DNA of 64,000 nt from Flaveria trinervia. Its lineage: Eukaryota > Streptophyta > Magnoliopsida > Asterales > Asteraceae. Both the position numbers and the translations under genes were made by a program. The notes under the pieces are model-generated. The model was not told the origin of the DNA. It was given only the letters and a program-made list of their open reading frames with translations, and made no database searches. The DNA is taken from positions 118,124,930 through 118,188,929 of the forward strand of contig CM046444.1 in assembly GCA_025506515.1 (NCBI GenBank). Direction: 5' to 3'. Positions 34,190 through 45,419 of this stretch are shown piece by piece. How positions within the stretch are numbered: the first letter of the stretch is position 1; each line of letters starts with the position of its first letter.

Positions 34190-36783
34190 GTCCGGAAACT
34201 GTTGCGTGAGCTGAGCAGAATCTTCCCAAGTAGCAGCTGTTGCGGGCAGCCCTTCCCACTGAATTAGACACTGGGAAACCAACTGATTACCTTTATAAAT
34301 GGAACGGGTTGAAGGACGTGTTGCGGTTGGAGAATCATAGTAGTGGTGGAGTCAACCAAATGGAGAGGGGTGATTTGATGGGCAGGAGTACCAATACATT
34401 TTCGAAGTAGCGAGACGTGAAAAACCGAGTGTATCTTAGCGGAGTCAGGTAAGTCAAGTTTGTAGGCAACGGCCCCGATCTTGGCGATGACACGATATGG
34501 ACCAAAATACCGAGGGCCAAGCTTGTGATGGCGTCGGAGCCGGGCGGAGCCTTGACGGTAGGGTTGCAACTTAACATAGACCCAATCGTCAACCGTAAAC
34601 TGAACATCACAGCGGTTCTTGTCAGCAGCCAGTTTCATTCGGGATTGCACTTTAAGTAAATTAGATTTCAGCAATGTCAAGGTGGTGTCCCGCTCCTCCA
34701 GTTGAGCTGCTAATGTTGGTTCAGCAGTGGAGTTTCGAAGGTAGCGAGTAATAGTGGGTGGTTTTCGACCGTATAAGATCTCAAATGGAGTTAATTGGGC
34801 CGATGTTTGATAAGAGGTGTTATACCAAAACTCAGCCCAAGGTAAGAATTGAAGCCATTTCGACGGATGATCAACAACGAAACACCGAAGGTACATTTCA
34901 AGGCAACGATTCAGTGCCTCGGATTGCCCGTCCGTTTGTGGGTGGTAAGCGGTACTAAATTTAAGAGTTGTACCGTTTACCCGATGTAATTCCTTCCAAA
35001 AAACAGTCATAAAACGAGGGTCTCGATCGGTAACGATTGAGAGTGGAACACCGTGTAGCCGCACTATTTCATTGATAAAAACAGTAGCAACAGTGCTGCT
35101 CGTAAATGAGGAAAGCAGGGCTATGAAATGACCATATTTTGATAAGCGATCAACCACAACCATAATAACGGTTTTACCTTGCGAGAGCGGTAGGCAAGTA
35201 ATGAAATCCATAGCAATATCTTCGAAAACTGCTTCGGGAATAGGGAGTGGTTGTAATAACCCACCCGGAGTTAAAAAGGATGGTTTAGTCTGTTGGCAGA
35301 TCTGACATTGAGCTATAAATTGCTTAACATCCTCCCGCATGCGTGGCCAATAAAACGTAGAGGTTAACCGTTGGTATGTACGAGTTACCCCGGAGTGCCC
35401 CCCAAGCGTAGTCGAATGGAATTCAGTAAGCAATTGCAGGCGTAGAGACTCGTGTTTGGGAATTAGTAAACGGACTTTATAGAAAAGAAACCCCTCCTGC
35501 AGCTTGTAGTCTGGAAACTTAAGAGGATCAGCCTGGAAATCCCGAAGAAAGGAAAGGAAATCGGGATCAGCTTGTGCTGCAGTTGCGATATCATTCAAGA
35601 GAGAAGGAACGGGGGTAGATAAAGCCAAGAGGTGTCCATCAGGAATGCGAGACAGGGCGTCGGCGGCGCCGTTTTGGGGTCCGGGTCGATAAACGATGTC
35701 AAAATCGAACCCCAGCAGTTTGCCCAACCATTTCTGCTGCTCCGGAGTTTGAATCACCTGGTCCTGGAGCCTCTTTAAGGACTGTTGATCAGTCACAATT
35801 GTGAACTTATGACCCAAAAGGTATTGCCTCCATTTTGCAATTGCTTGAGTGATAGCATACATCTCCCTATGATAAGTAGAAGCATGTTGCATACGTGGAC
35901 AAAGTTTCTTACTAAAATAAGCCAAGGGATGTTTTTCTTGGGATAAAACAGCCCCGATTCCGGTACCCGAAGCATCCGTCTCGATGGTGAATGGTTTTGA
36001 GAAATCGGGTAAGCGAAGAACTGGTGTCGAACTGAGAAGTGTCTTAAGTTGCTGAAAAGCTTGGACTGCAGTGGAATCCCAAACGAAGGCATCCTTTCTT
36101 AATAGGTCCGTCAAGGGGCCGACAATAGTCGCATACTGTTTGATAAAGCGACGGTAGTAACCGGTGAGCCCCAAGAAACTACGAACATCTTTGACCGTTT
36201 TGGGGGCTGGCCACTGTTGAATGGTAGTTATTTTGTCAGGGTCAACACCAACCCCAACTGAAGAAATAATGTGTCCCAAATAACCCACTCGGGTCTGACC
36301 AAAACTGCATTTTGCTAACTTAGCCACCAGCTGATGAGTACGAAGGAGCTGCAAGGTGAGGCGAAGGTGGTTTAAGTGCTCCACCCAAGTTTTGCTATAG
36401 ATTAAGATGTCATCAAAAAAAACCAACACGAAACGACGAAGAAAAGGACGAAACACATCGTTCATAAGCCGTTGAAAGGTGGATGGAGCATTCGTGAGGC
36501 CAAAGGGCATTACGAGGAACTCGTAGTGCCCGTCATGGGTTTGAAAGGCAGTTTTCAAGGTGTCAGCCTCGGCAATGCGAATCTGATGATAACCGGCTAA
36601 CAAATCTAGTTTAGAAAAATAATGGGCTGCGTGGAGCTCATCAAATAACTCATCTATAGAAGGAATAGGAAACCGGTCCCGAACCGTAATTGCATTTAGA
36701 GCGCGATAATCCACGCAAAACCTCCAGGTACCGTCTTTCTTACGAACTAAAATAACCGGGGAAGAAAACGCACTCGTACTCGG
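34190..36783 (-). CDS. Reina-like Pol: RT, RNase H, integrase, chromodomain-like end
   Basis: 816 codons are open from 36714, with homology starting at 36783 (KKDGTWRFCVDYRALN). RT: FSKLDLLAGYHQIR, MPFGLTNAPSTFQ, catalytic FFDDILIYS. RNase H: TDASGTGIGAVLSQ, ITQAIAKWRQYL, DQQSLKRL. Integrase: zinc motif ending CQICQQTKPS, DFITCLPLSQG, TDRDPRF and HPQTDGQSEALNR (D,D,E). Then KLGPRYFGPYRV and HSVFHVSLLRK. The annotated frame stops at 34264. In another frame 34190-34270 reads LIQWEGLPATAATWED, a chromodomain-like ending, so a frameshift lies near 34270. Chromodomains steer integration to marked chromatin. Confidence 0.88.
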
Positions 36784-38555
36784 TCAAATGATACCCTGAT
36801 TAAGCATGTCTTTAACTAATCGCTCAATCTCCTGCTTTTGAAAATGCGGGTACCTATATGGGCGAACCGACACCGGTTTACTGGATGGAAGTAACTCGAT
36901 ATGATGATCATGAGACCGAACAGGAGGTAACCCGTGAGGAGCTGTAAACACATCTTCAAAGGCAGTCAGAATAGCTTGCAATTCAGGAGGATATGCAGGA
37001 GTGATTGAAGCTGTTGGAACCAAGGACAAATGAAACAATTGTCCAATGCCATTGGAATGAACCAGTTGGCGAAACGTATTAAAATGGATAGGCGCAGCTG
37101 TATTCTTGGTATCACCCTGCCATTTGACTTGCTTCCCATGGAGATTAAATTCAAAAATGGCTTTGGAATAGTCGGTGACAACCGGACCCAGGGTAGCGAG
37201 CCAAGACGCGCCCAAAACCATATCCCAGCCTTGCATGGGAAGGACAAAGAAATCAGCAACTATCGGCTGATCATGAATGACCAAATCAATTTGCTTAGCT
37301 AACCCCGAACAGGGTAACTGATCACCGCTACCCACTTGAACCGAGAAGGGAGAAATGTCCTCAATAGTAAAATTCAAAAACTGAGCAATGCGTGTCTGCA
37401 CAAAACAGTGGGTACTACCCCCATCCAAGAGGACCTGCACAGGCTTGCCGCGAACAGAACCGGAGAATCGTAAAGTAGTGGAAGAACACGCACCTGAAAG
37501 AGCATTGTAGGAAATGGCTGATGGAGTAGAAAGTGCCTCGAGTTGTAATTTCTCAGCCAAAGCTTCATCGGAATCAGGCGGAGGGGAGAAATCGGACCCA
37601 CCCGGATCGTCATCGAAGAATAAGAGTTGAGGAGTGGAATTACATTTGTGATCCCACGTATATTTTTCATCGCAGCGATAACAGAGGCCCAGCGCCTTCT
37701 TGTTTGCAATTTCCGCCGGTGTCAAGCGTCGGAATCCGACTTTCGTCGGCTGACTAGGGTTCGCACCTGATTTGGGAATGGAATCGGAGGATGTCTGTTT
37801 GGGAGTGGGTAGCAGGGGTTTAGAAGAGCCCAAAGAGACCCGGCCCACACCCTTTTCCAGCTGGACCCTTCGTTCATGCAATTGGGCCTTATCCATGGCC
37901 TCTTCCAACGTATTAGGTTGATGGATAATGACTGATTGTTTCAGATCTGCACGCAAACCAGAGATGAAACAACTGACGAGAAATGGTACCGGTAACGCCA
38001 TCGAACGATTGGAAATTGCTTCAAACCGGGAACGATAATCGGCGACCGTAGTTGTCATCTGGAGTTTAGCCAATAGCCCTTCGGTTGCTCAAGCTCCGAG
38101 GAACGAAAACGCTTGGTTAGAGCATCGGTGAAGGCATCCCAAGTCGAGATCTGATGATGGCGTTGAAGCCAATCAAACCAATCCGCCGCCGCCTCATCCA
38201 AATAGAAAGAGGCGATGGTCAATCGATCAGCATCCGCAATGGAGTAGAATGTGAAATAACGAGCCGCCTGAGCGACCCAGCGTTCCGGATTATCGCCGTT
38301 AAAACGGGGTAAGAACACCGGCGCTGGTTTGTGGCGACCAATCACCGACGAAGGCCCATCACCGTCATCACGAGGCTTGCCGCCCTCCACCCGTCGAGGT
38401 TGAGAATCGATGCGCTTGATCAATTCGTTAAGCGATTGCTGCTGTGTGCCAATTGCAGAGATGAGATCATCAACATCCCGCCGGAGCCCTTGTTGATCCT
38501 CCTGAACCGATTTGAGAGCTTCATCCAAAAGACGGAGGCGAGTTCCATCCGCCAT
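36784..38555 (-). pseudogene. Reina-like Gag and protease, one frameshift
   Basis: Gag starts at 38555 (MADGTRLRLLDEAL) with the capsid core PRFNGDNPERWVAQAARYF and WFDWLQRHH. The frame is lost near 38078 at the phrase EQPKG, where one base appears missing, and continues as KLQMTTTVADYRSRFEAISN. Further on are a zinc knuckle (CYRCDEKYTWDHKC) and the protease (VQVLLDGGSTHCFV, DGG in place of the usual DSG). An in-frame TGA at 36784-36786 separates this frame from the reverse transcriptase just before PSTSAFSSPV; RT is in the same frame beyond it. One base and one codon therefore separate it from an open polyprotein. Confidence 0.85.
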
Positions 38556-39184
38556 CTGAGCAGATGATCAATGAAAAGCACCAATTGTTATGATCCCTAA
38601 TAGATATTGAAGAACAAGTATAGAAATCAAAGGTAACCGAATGCTTTTATTGATAATGAAGAACTGGGGATGGGAAACAGAAACTCTAGAATGGGGGATG
38701 GGAATAACAGAATCATAAACTTCTAACAATTTTCTCTACCAATCATGATTACATAACTCTTCTTAAATACTCATGCCTAACAGAATTCTGTTAGATATTT
38801 GCTGACGAGGCATTCATCACGTAATCCCCAACTTCCTTGGTTGAGCATGCATTCTTGTACTTTTCCTTGCTTGGGCTGGACCTCCTGTATTTGGGCTACC
38901 GTAGGCGGTGGGCTTGTTGGACTTATGACACCAACAATTTGACAATAAATATTATCTTGTTATAAATATAACCTTTGCATCAATTCATCAATCAAGATGC
39001 ACAAGTAAAAACAAATCCAAAAACAGAAATCACAGAAACTTCCATGACATTTATTGGCTAATCTCAAGGTAAAACAAGACCATATTGCAAATACAAATAA
39101 GTAAAACATGAATTCATCCAACAAGAGTCAAATTCGGTAGCCAAAACCATCAAACAAAACTCTAAATTAAAGAGAATAATCAAC

Positions 39185-41210
39185 TTATACTTGCCATTTT
39201 TCAATGTCTTTCTTGGCTTTGGTGAGATACTCAATCCTACGTTCCAATTTAGCCCTTTTGGTAGCCAGTATATCCTCTACATCTGGTAACTTACTTTTAT
39301 CTTTGATACACTTCGTTAGATTCTCTTCAATTAACCCTGGAATCCCAACATCCATCATCTCCTTGATTGAAGACTGAAGATATAAAGCGCAATGGTCGAC
39401 AAATCTGTTGACAACAAACTCCCAGTACACAGCTACTGTTTTCCTCATTTCGAAAGCTCTTTCTATTTGATCCGCCGAATAACGTTTCAAATGGTCCACC
39501 CTAATGTTTTCTCCTAAACCTTCAATACTTGTAAAACTTTTTCCATCACTGAGGTCAAGCTTGAGTGACTTCATTTCATTAACTTTTGTATTAATATCAT
39601 TACTACATGTATTGAAACACTTGTTTTCCAAATCTAGCATCTCCTCTACGATTTTCGTAAAACTGTTCTTCACACCTTCAACCAACACTCCACCAGCCTT
39701 TTTTAGGGACTCATGTAGCTCTAGATATTTCTTTGCGTGGTCTAAAAGGACTTGTATCACCACCTCCCTTATGTAATCAATAATACTTGTTACAAATGTG
39801 TCGATGGTAATAGACGCGTTTGAAAACTGTCTACTGAGAAGTGGTTTGATGAAGCTAGATGTATCAAAACTTGTTAGGTTGAGCCAACTTTTGGATAAGA
39901 GCTCGATTTCATACTGCAAAAATGGAGCTTGATTATCAAGTTTCAAATCTTGAAGATCAATCCGAAACATCTTAAACTGTTGTCGTATATTGAAAGCTGC
40001 GCGCATATGTTTAACCTTTCGATATTCTACATCATTTTGTGTTATAAACAGTTGGTGGAGGCTCATGCTTACGGAGGAAAGTATTCTCAAAATCACTGGT
40101 ACAGCATCACTTAACGAATCAAACGTTTTTCGACACTCTTTTATCTCAGTGCCACACTTTTGTAGATCAGACTCAATTCTTTGAGGAATGAAAGAGCATG
40201 GGTGAAAAAGAATAGACAACATAGTAGTAACAAGATGTTTAGAAATGACATCAAAGCCAATGTAGTCCTTATTAACTTCAGATAACAAATCATGCTCTCT
40301 TGTTTTTTCACCATCTTCACTAGTAGTATTATCAACAAAGAAATATCTGAAAGAGGTTACAGACTTATTCTCCAAGTTTAAGCATTGAATCCTAAATGTA
40401 GAACATTGATCTAGTTTTGTGAAAACTGTAACAAGGTGCCTACGAAGGCAATGAACTTCGTCGAGGATCTTTCTGGATAGACACGAGTCGATGTTGGATG
40501 AACATAATAACACATGTAGAAACAAGCATGTGACATAGCTATCAGATTGATAACGGTGGATATAACCTAAAGGCAAACATAAGGTTCACAAAATATTATC
40601 AATCTCAACAAACAAGCAAAATACTTACAAATCAGAAAAACAATAATGAACTCTACATTACTCTTACCTTTAAAAAGCTCAATAACCTTCCGTTGTTTAT
40701 TCATATTCTCCATATAGGTGTACACGTTCTGAGTGATCAGTGAAGGCTCTGGGAACTGTTTCTTGACTTCTGGTAAAAGAACAACCGTAAGATCAGACAC
40801 ATGTGGTTGAATAACAGTCAAAGTGACCTCTATATTCGATCTTTCGTTCTCTGGTGTATGTTTCACTAACTCTTCAATCTCACTTGCAATAAGATCTTCA
40901 CGTACTTCTTTCTTGAAATGAGTACATTCAAGGGAAATTCCAACAAGATTTTTCGAGAAGGAGCCGAATCGATCGTAAACTTCAAAAGCAAAGGAATTTC
41001 TAAACCCGAAGGCAAGTTAAGGCCAACCAAGGTGCCGATCACACTCGCTGCACATGCCCCGGTCTCACCGAGAACAATAATCATAGGTAAAGGGGGTTTT
41101 TCAGATAATATTTCCATTTTTTGAAGTAATTCGATCGTATCTAAAGGCTCCTTCAGCTTTTCTGATAGTTCTTTGATAAGCCGAGGAGTATTATGTTGGG
41201 AATGCGACAT
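39185..41210 (-). pseudogene. Dynamin-like (DRP4C/Mx-like) protein, degenerate GTPase, copy 2, one frameshift
   Basis: Exons 41210-40668 and 40566-39185, intron 40667-40567 (101 bp, GTAAGAG...TTTAG). Exon 2 is fully open for stalk and effector-like domain. Exon 1 reads IIVLGETGACAASVIGTL at the P-loop, the intact form of what is broken in copy 1, and is itself interrupted near 40930, where one A of an AAAGGG run in copy 1 is missing. With that base the two exons total 1926 nt, 641 codons plus stop, a normal size for DRP4-type proteins. G1 lacks the lysine and serine/threonine needed for nucleotide, G3 is LLPE, G4 TKLD is kept. Either a near-intact gene with an assembly error or a very young pseudogene; a pseudo-GTPase is inferred in both cases. 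Confidence 0.78.
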
Positions 41211-41557
41211 TTTTCGATCAAGAAACAATATTTAATATCGATCTATATGGGGAAATTAAGCTCGTAAAGTGTTTGTGTATAATCAAAGTACCTGATGAAC
41301 AAGATCGAACCCTAGATCATGTGATGAAGAACATGCAAAAGAGAGAAGAGAGCGAATGAACAATATTATGGTTGTAATAAGACTTTTTCATGATCCAGAA
41401 GAATCCATGAGGTACACATGCAGCCCTCTAGGTTCCACATGTTAATCAACAGACCTCTTACTTTATATTCATGCAATTTAACCCTTATTTGTAAGTTTTT
41501 AATTTTCTTTTAACCGGGGAACTCACTTACACCGTAAGGTATATTTGAACTAGTCAA

Positions 41558-42576
41558 GTATAATTTTTTATAATTTTATAAAACTGTTTTCTATTTTTAA
41601 AACATGTTCAAACACACACCAAACATTATATCCAAAATCTAAAATTGATGCAATAGTCATTTTTCATTCTACCTTTCGCTTTTTAGCATTCTCTAAACGT
41701 CCTAACTTCTTTTAATGAATTCCAACCTCAAGTTATTGTTTTTTTATCCTTTAGGATATAACCTTTTACTCTTGACATCCAAGCTTTCTTATGTACTCTA
41801 CAACCATCACTATACTTATAAGTCTTTCATGTGAGTTTTCATGCCCCTTTTTATTTTATTTCACACTTTTTGGGGTGAAACATGTTAACCTTATGAACTT
41901 ACACTTGTAAACATCTTGATACTTGTAAATGCATATGCAATTCATCTTTTCTTTCTGTCATGGTTATTGGTATTATTGAGAGTGTTATATGAGATACATT
42001 ATATTTTGACAATCATTAACTATTGCTAGCCTGGCGACATCTTAGATCTTTGGGCCTGACAAGCCTATTTGGTGCTAAAGCCGATGTATTACCAACTCCT
42101 GATGACGTATGCTTGTTCATCATGGGAACCAAATACACTTAGCCAATTATATATACTTGTAATCAAGTCGAGGTTTGATTGTAACTATATGTATTCTATA
42201 AACTTGCTAACTCATAACCATTGACATGAATTGCTACTTGTAAATCTTTTTATATATATGTATGTTCAACCCATGGGAACTCACCAACTTTCAAAATTGA
42301 CCCTTTTATTTTATAAAATATTTTAGTAAATGCCCAAGTTTGAGGTCATCTTTTGAAGTTTGCTTAAATCTAGGATTTGGACCTAGAATAATAAATAAAG
42401 AGCTTTGAATTATTTTTTGCTTTATGTTTTGACTTATTTCATATTAATACTTATGGTTGTATTTGCATTTGAAACTTATGATAATAATATATATATTTAA
42501 AGATAGCGTTATGTGGCTGTGAACAATCTTAACCCTCACATCTCGACGATTCCGCCGTCAAGGTTGGGGTGTGACA
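41558..42576 (+). mobile_element. Truncated Tekay-like LTR (3' part)
   Basis: The right part follows the family in plus orientation (GGGGTGAAACATGTTAACCT near 41873, TAGCGTTATGTGGCTGTGAAC near 42505) and ends TTGGGGTGTGACA at 42576. The 5' part is missing where it meets the duplicated dynamin unit. No target duplication can be seen. Confidence 0.7.
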
Positions 42577-42812
42577 TTAGCTATCTCCCTACAGGAAGTC
42601 ATACTAACTAGCAAGTTGTCTGCCCCTTAGGGCACATAAGTCAACTAGCAGAGGGTAAGGCTTTTAGTTGTTAAGGGAGAACTAGGGGGAACACTCGCCA
42701 ACAAGCACCTGGATAGAATAAAAACAAGGGGATCCGTGACTTGAAGATCGTTTTCCCATCTATTTGATCAGTGAGGCAGGCAACTCCTAGTTAAGGGGGA
42801 GGAATGAGAAGA
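42577..42812. other. Spacer left of Tekay-like element A
   Basis: Moderate GC, no coding sequence. Shares CTCCCTACAGGA with 53493-53504 on the other side of the element, so it may itself belong to an unrecognised repeat. Confidence 0.4.
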
Positions 42813-44184
42813 GCTCTTGTCACACCCCAACCTTGACGGCGGAAACGTCGAGGTGTGAGAGTTAAGATCGTTCACAGCCACATAACGCTATTAAATAATC
42901 CAAATATAATTTAAACATAAGTTTCAATTGTCACATCACAAGCATAAGTTTCAAAGAAAAATAAAAGCATAACATAGAATGTAACAAATCATTCTATTTT
43001 ATTTATTTATCTAGGTCCATTCCTAGATGTGCAAGCTTCAATGTGTAGGAATCAAACTTGGGCATTTCCTGAAACATGTTAAAAATAAAAGGTCAACATA
43101 AAAATGTTGGTGAGCATTCCATAGTTTTCAATATCTAAGTATATAAAAGATGGCAATTCAAGTCATAAGTTAGTGAAATAAAGTGATTAGGGATGTTATG
43201 AACAATGCAACAATCAAACCTCGACAAAAGTTTTACAAGTCTCAAACGTTAAAAGTATATACGATCAGCTAAGTGTACTTGGATCAACCAAGCAGGCTTG
43301 TCTTACCCATAGATCTATGACTTCGCTGGGCTAGCAATAGTTAATAATTGTACATATAACGCCATAACATGGTAACCACAAAAGTTCAACTAACCACAAC
43401 TTTACAAGATGAATTGCCATAGGTTTACAAGTCTCAAATAAGTTTACAAGTGCAATGATAATAAGTTAACATGTTTCACCCAAAGTGTGAAAATATGAAA
43501 AAGGGGTATAGAAATACTCACATGATCAAATGTATGCAAAAGACGATTAATAAGAAATGTAATAAGCAACGTCCCAACGTAGTTCTTCACAACAATCCTA
43601 AGTAACAATATTCACAAGATTTAAGTTTTAGGTTAACGTTTAAACATGATTTAGGGCTTTTAAGAGAAAAATATTTGGGATTCCATGATATATGTATATT
43701 TCTAATAAAAGAATTGATTTAATAAATGTCATAGGGTCATAAACTTGAATCGTTTAATATGGTTGACAAGACAAAATATAAAGTGTAGATATCTTTTTAT
43801 TTATAAAAATTATAAATAAAGTGTGAGTCAAAAACAATAACAATTTTTAATTTCTATTAGTTTATGTACATTATTTGAACAAACATCTATTTAGTAGATC
43901 AAGACTATATTTAAGTTTAACTTACAGAAATAATTTAAATATATTATTTGAACTAATAATGGTTTTAATAAGTTAGTCAACATTAAAATTTATTTTTTTA
44001 TAAGAAATTAACTAATTATATCATTTGTTTTTTTTATATAAGTAACAAGTATTATAAGAACATAAATTCTTAGAAATTGGTTAATGACTTCAAAATAATT
44101 TAAGTTTACCAGATTAATTTTTTATAAATTTTTAGTATTTTTCTATATTTTTTAAAGGCTGAAAAGCCAAAAATAAAATGAATT

Positions 44185-44262
44185 GGAGGTCGCCGGGTTC
44201 GAACCCGGACCTCTAATTCGAAATGTGAGTGGGGAACCAGTGAACCAAGGCATCCAGCCGCG
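44185..44262 (-). other. tRNA-like module, left LTR of element A
   Basis: Minus strand: GCCTTGGTTCACTGG (A-box-like), then GTCCGGGTTCGAACCCGG (B-box in a T-arm-like hairpin) in a longer GAGGTC...GACCTC palindrome. The T-run downstream is shorter than in element B. Confidence 0.55.
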
Positions 44263-45419
44263 TTTAAGACTCCGATCTAATAAATTAAAAACAGTAACAA
44301 CAGATTTCCCCCAAATCGCACGAACCCTAGTTTGATCATACCACAATTGAAGATCGAACCAAGGTTGTTATCGATTTAATTCATGGGGCTTTTGATGCCA
44401 GATGAAACCGAGCATAAAGGTATAATTAATTACCCGAATCGAAAACGAATTGATGAGGAACGAACAAGAATCAGTCGCGACCAAGCTTGATTCAGTTTGA
44501 TGCACAAATGGCGATGATAATCCAATTAATTTCGTGTGGAGCTTCGGGTTATGTTCACGGTGTAAAACCCTCTGTCAATTCGTGGTTAGAACACTCCTAT
44601 GGTGGTGCTCGAGTGGTTGCAGGTTCGCGAAAGAGATGATGATGGTATGTGGTGTGTATGCGAATTTCAGGTGAAATTGCAAGTATTGGTGGGTTAGGAA
44701 TAGTTAACCGATGGTTTATGTTCAATTAATTGGGTAATTACCACAATTTGCACGTTGAACGGTTATAAAATAATTGGTTTTCGGTTTCGAGTGGGTTTTT
44801 GATAATACAGGCGTTTTCAGATTGATTAAACAACGGTTACAAGTTCGATTTATGTGTTCGGTTTAATTTGAAGCGATTTGGTGTTAAATTTGCGACGTTT
44901 AGGTGCAGTTTGGGGGTCGCCGGAGCCGTAGCCGGCGGTGGCCGGATGGCCGATCGGAAAAACGGGGGAGAAGAGAGAGAAAGGTTTCGGATTTTGTCTT
45001 TGTACAACTTTAGTCCCTGTGTTTTAAACCTTTGCTATTTTATGCCAAAACATTTATTTTAAAGTTTCAAGATTAACAAATTAACCCCTTCATAATTTTT
45101 ATAAATTATTATTATCATGATTATTATTATTATTACACTTATGATTATTATTGATATTACTAATAGCATTATTATAATTTTTATCTTAATTATTACTATT
45201 ATGATTATTAGTGTTATTGTAATATAATAGTTATATTATTAAACTTTTTATTAAAATTTAAAGACAAACCAACAAGTAAACGTAAATAGCCCGCAAATTT
45301 CAAAAAAGACAACTAGCCCTTATAATAATTTAACAAAGTTAACTTCTGAAATTAACGAAGATACATGATGTTACAGTCTCCCCAACTTAAAAGAATTTCG
45401 TCCCGAAATTAGAAATAAG

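Larger units (their letters stand above)
33804..38930 (-). mobile_element. Complete Ty3/gypsy chromovirus, Reina-like, 5127 bp
   Basis: LTRs at 33804-34149 and 38586-38930 (345-346 bp) start TGTTATGATCCC and end TTATGACA on the plus strand. I saw only three differences between them, all single-base homopolymer indels, so insertion is very recent. Target duplication CCAAC at 33799-33803 and 38931-38935. Primer-binding region ATTGGTGCTTTTCATTG (minus) next to 38586, polypurine AATGGGGGAGGTAT next to 34149. Compact size, short LTRs and a C-terminal chromodomain-like segment fit Reina. It lies 255 bp downstream of dynamin-like copy 2, in the same orientation. Confidence 0.92.
33338..41557. repeat. 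Nearly identical segmental duplication, copy B
   Basis: Partner of 2430-5510, split by the Reina-like element at 33804-38930. On the right the match ends after AAGGTATATTTG and is followed by a truncated Tekay-like LTR. Confidence 0.9.

Noticed and set aside
41211..41228. Upstream start MFLDRK for dynamin-like copy 2
   Set aside because: The first codon there is TTG, not ATG; the first ATG in frame is at 41210 (MSHSQ).
44152..44346. Minus-strand frame containing GWMPWFTGSPLTF
   Set aside because: Spurious translation through the tRNA-like module of the LTR.
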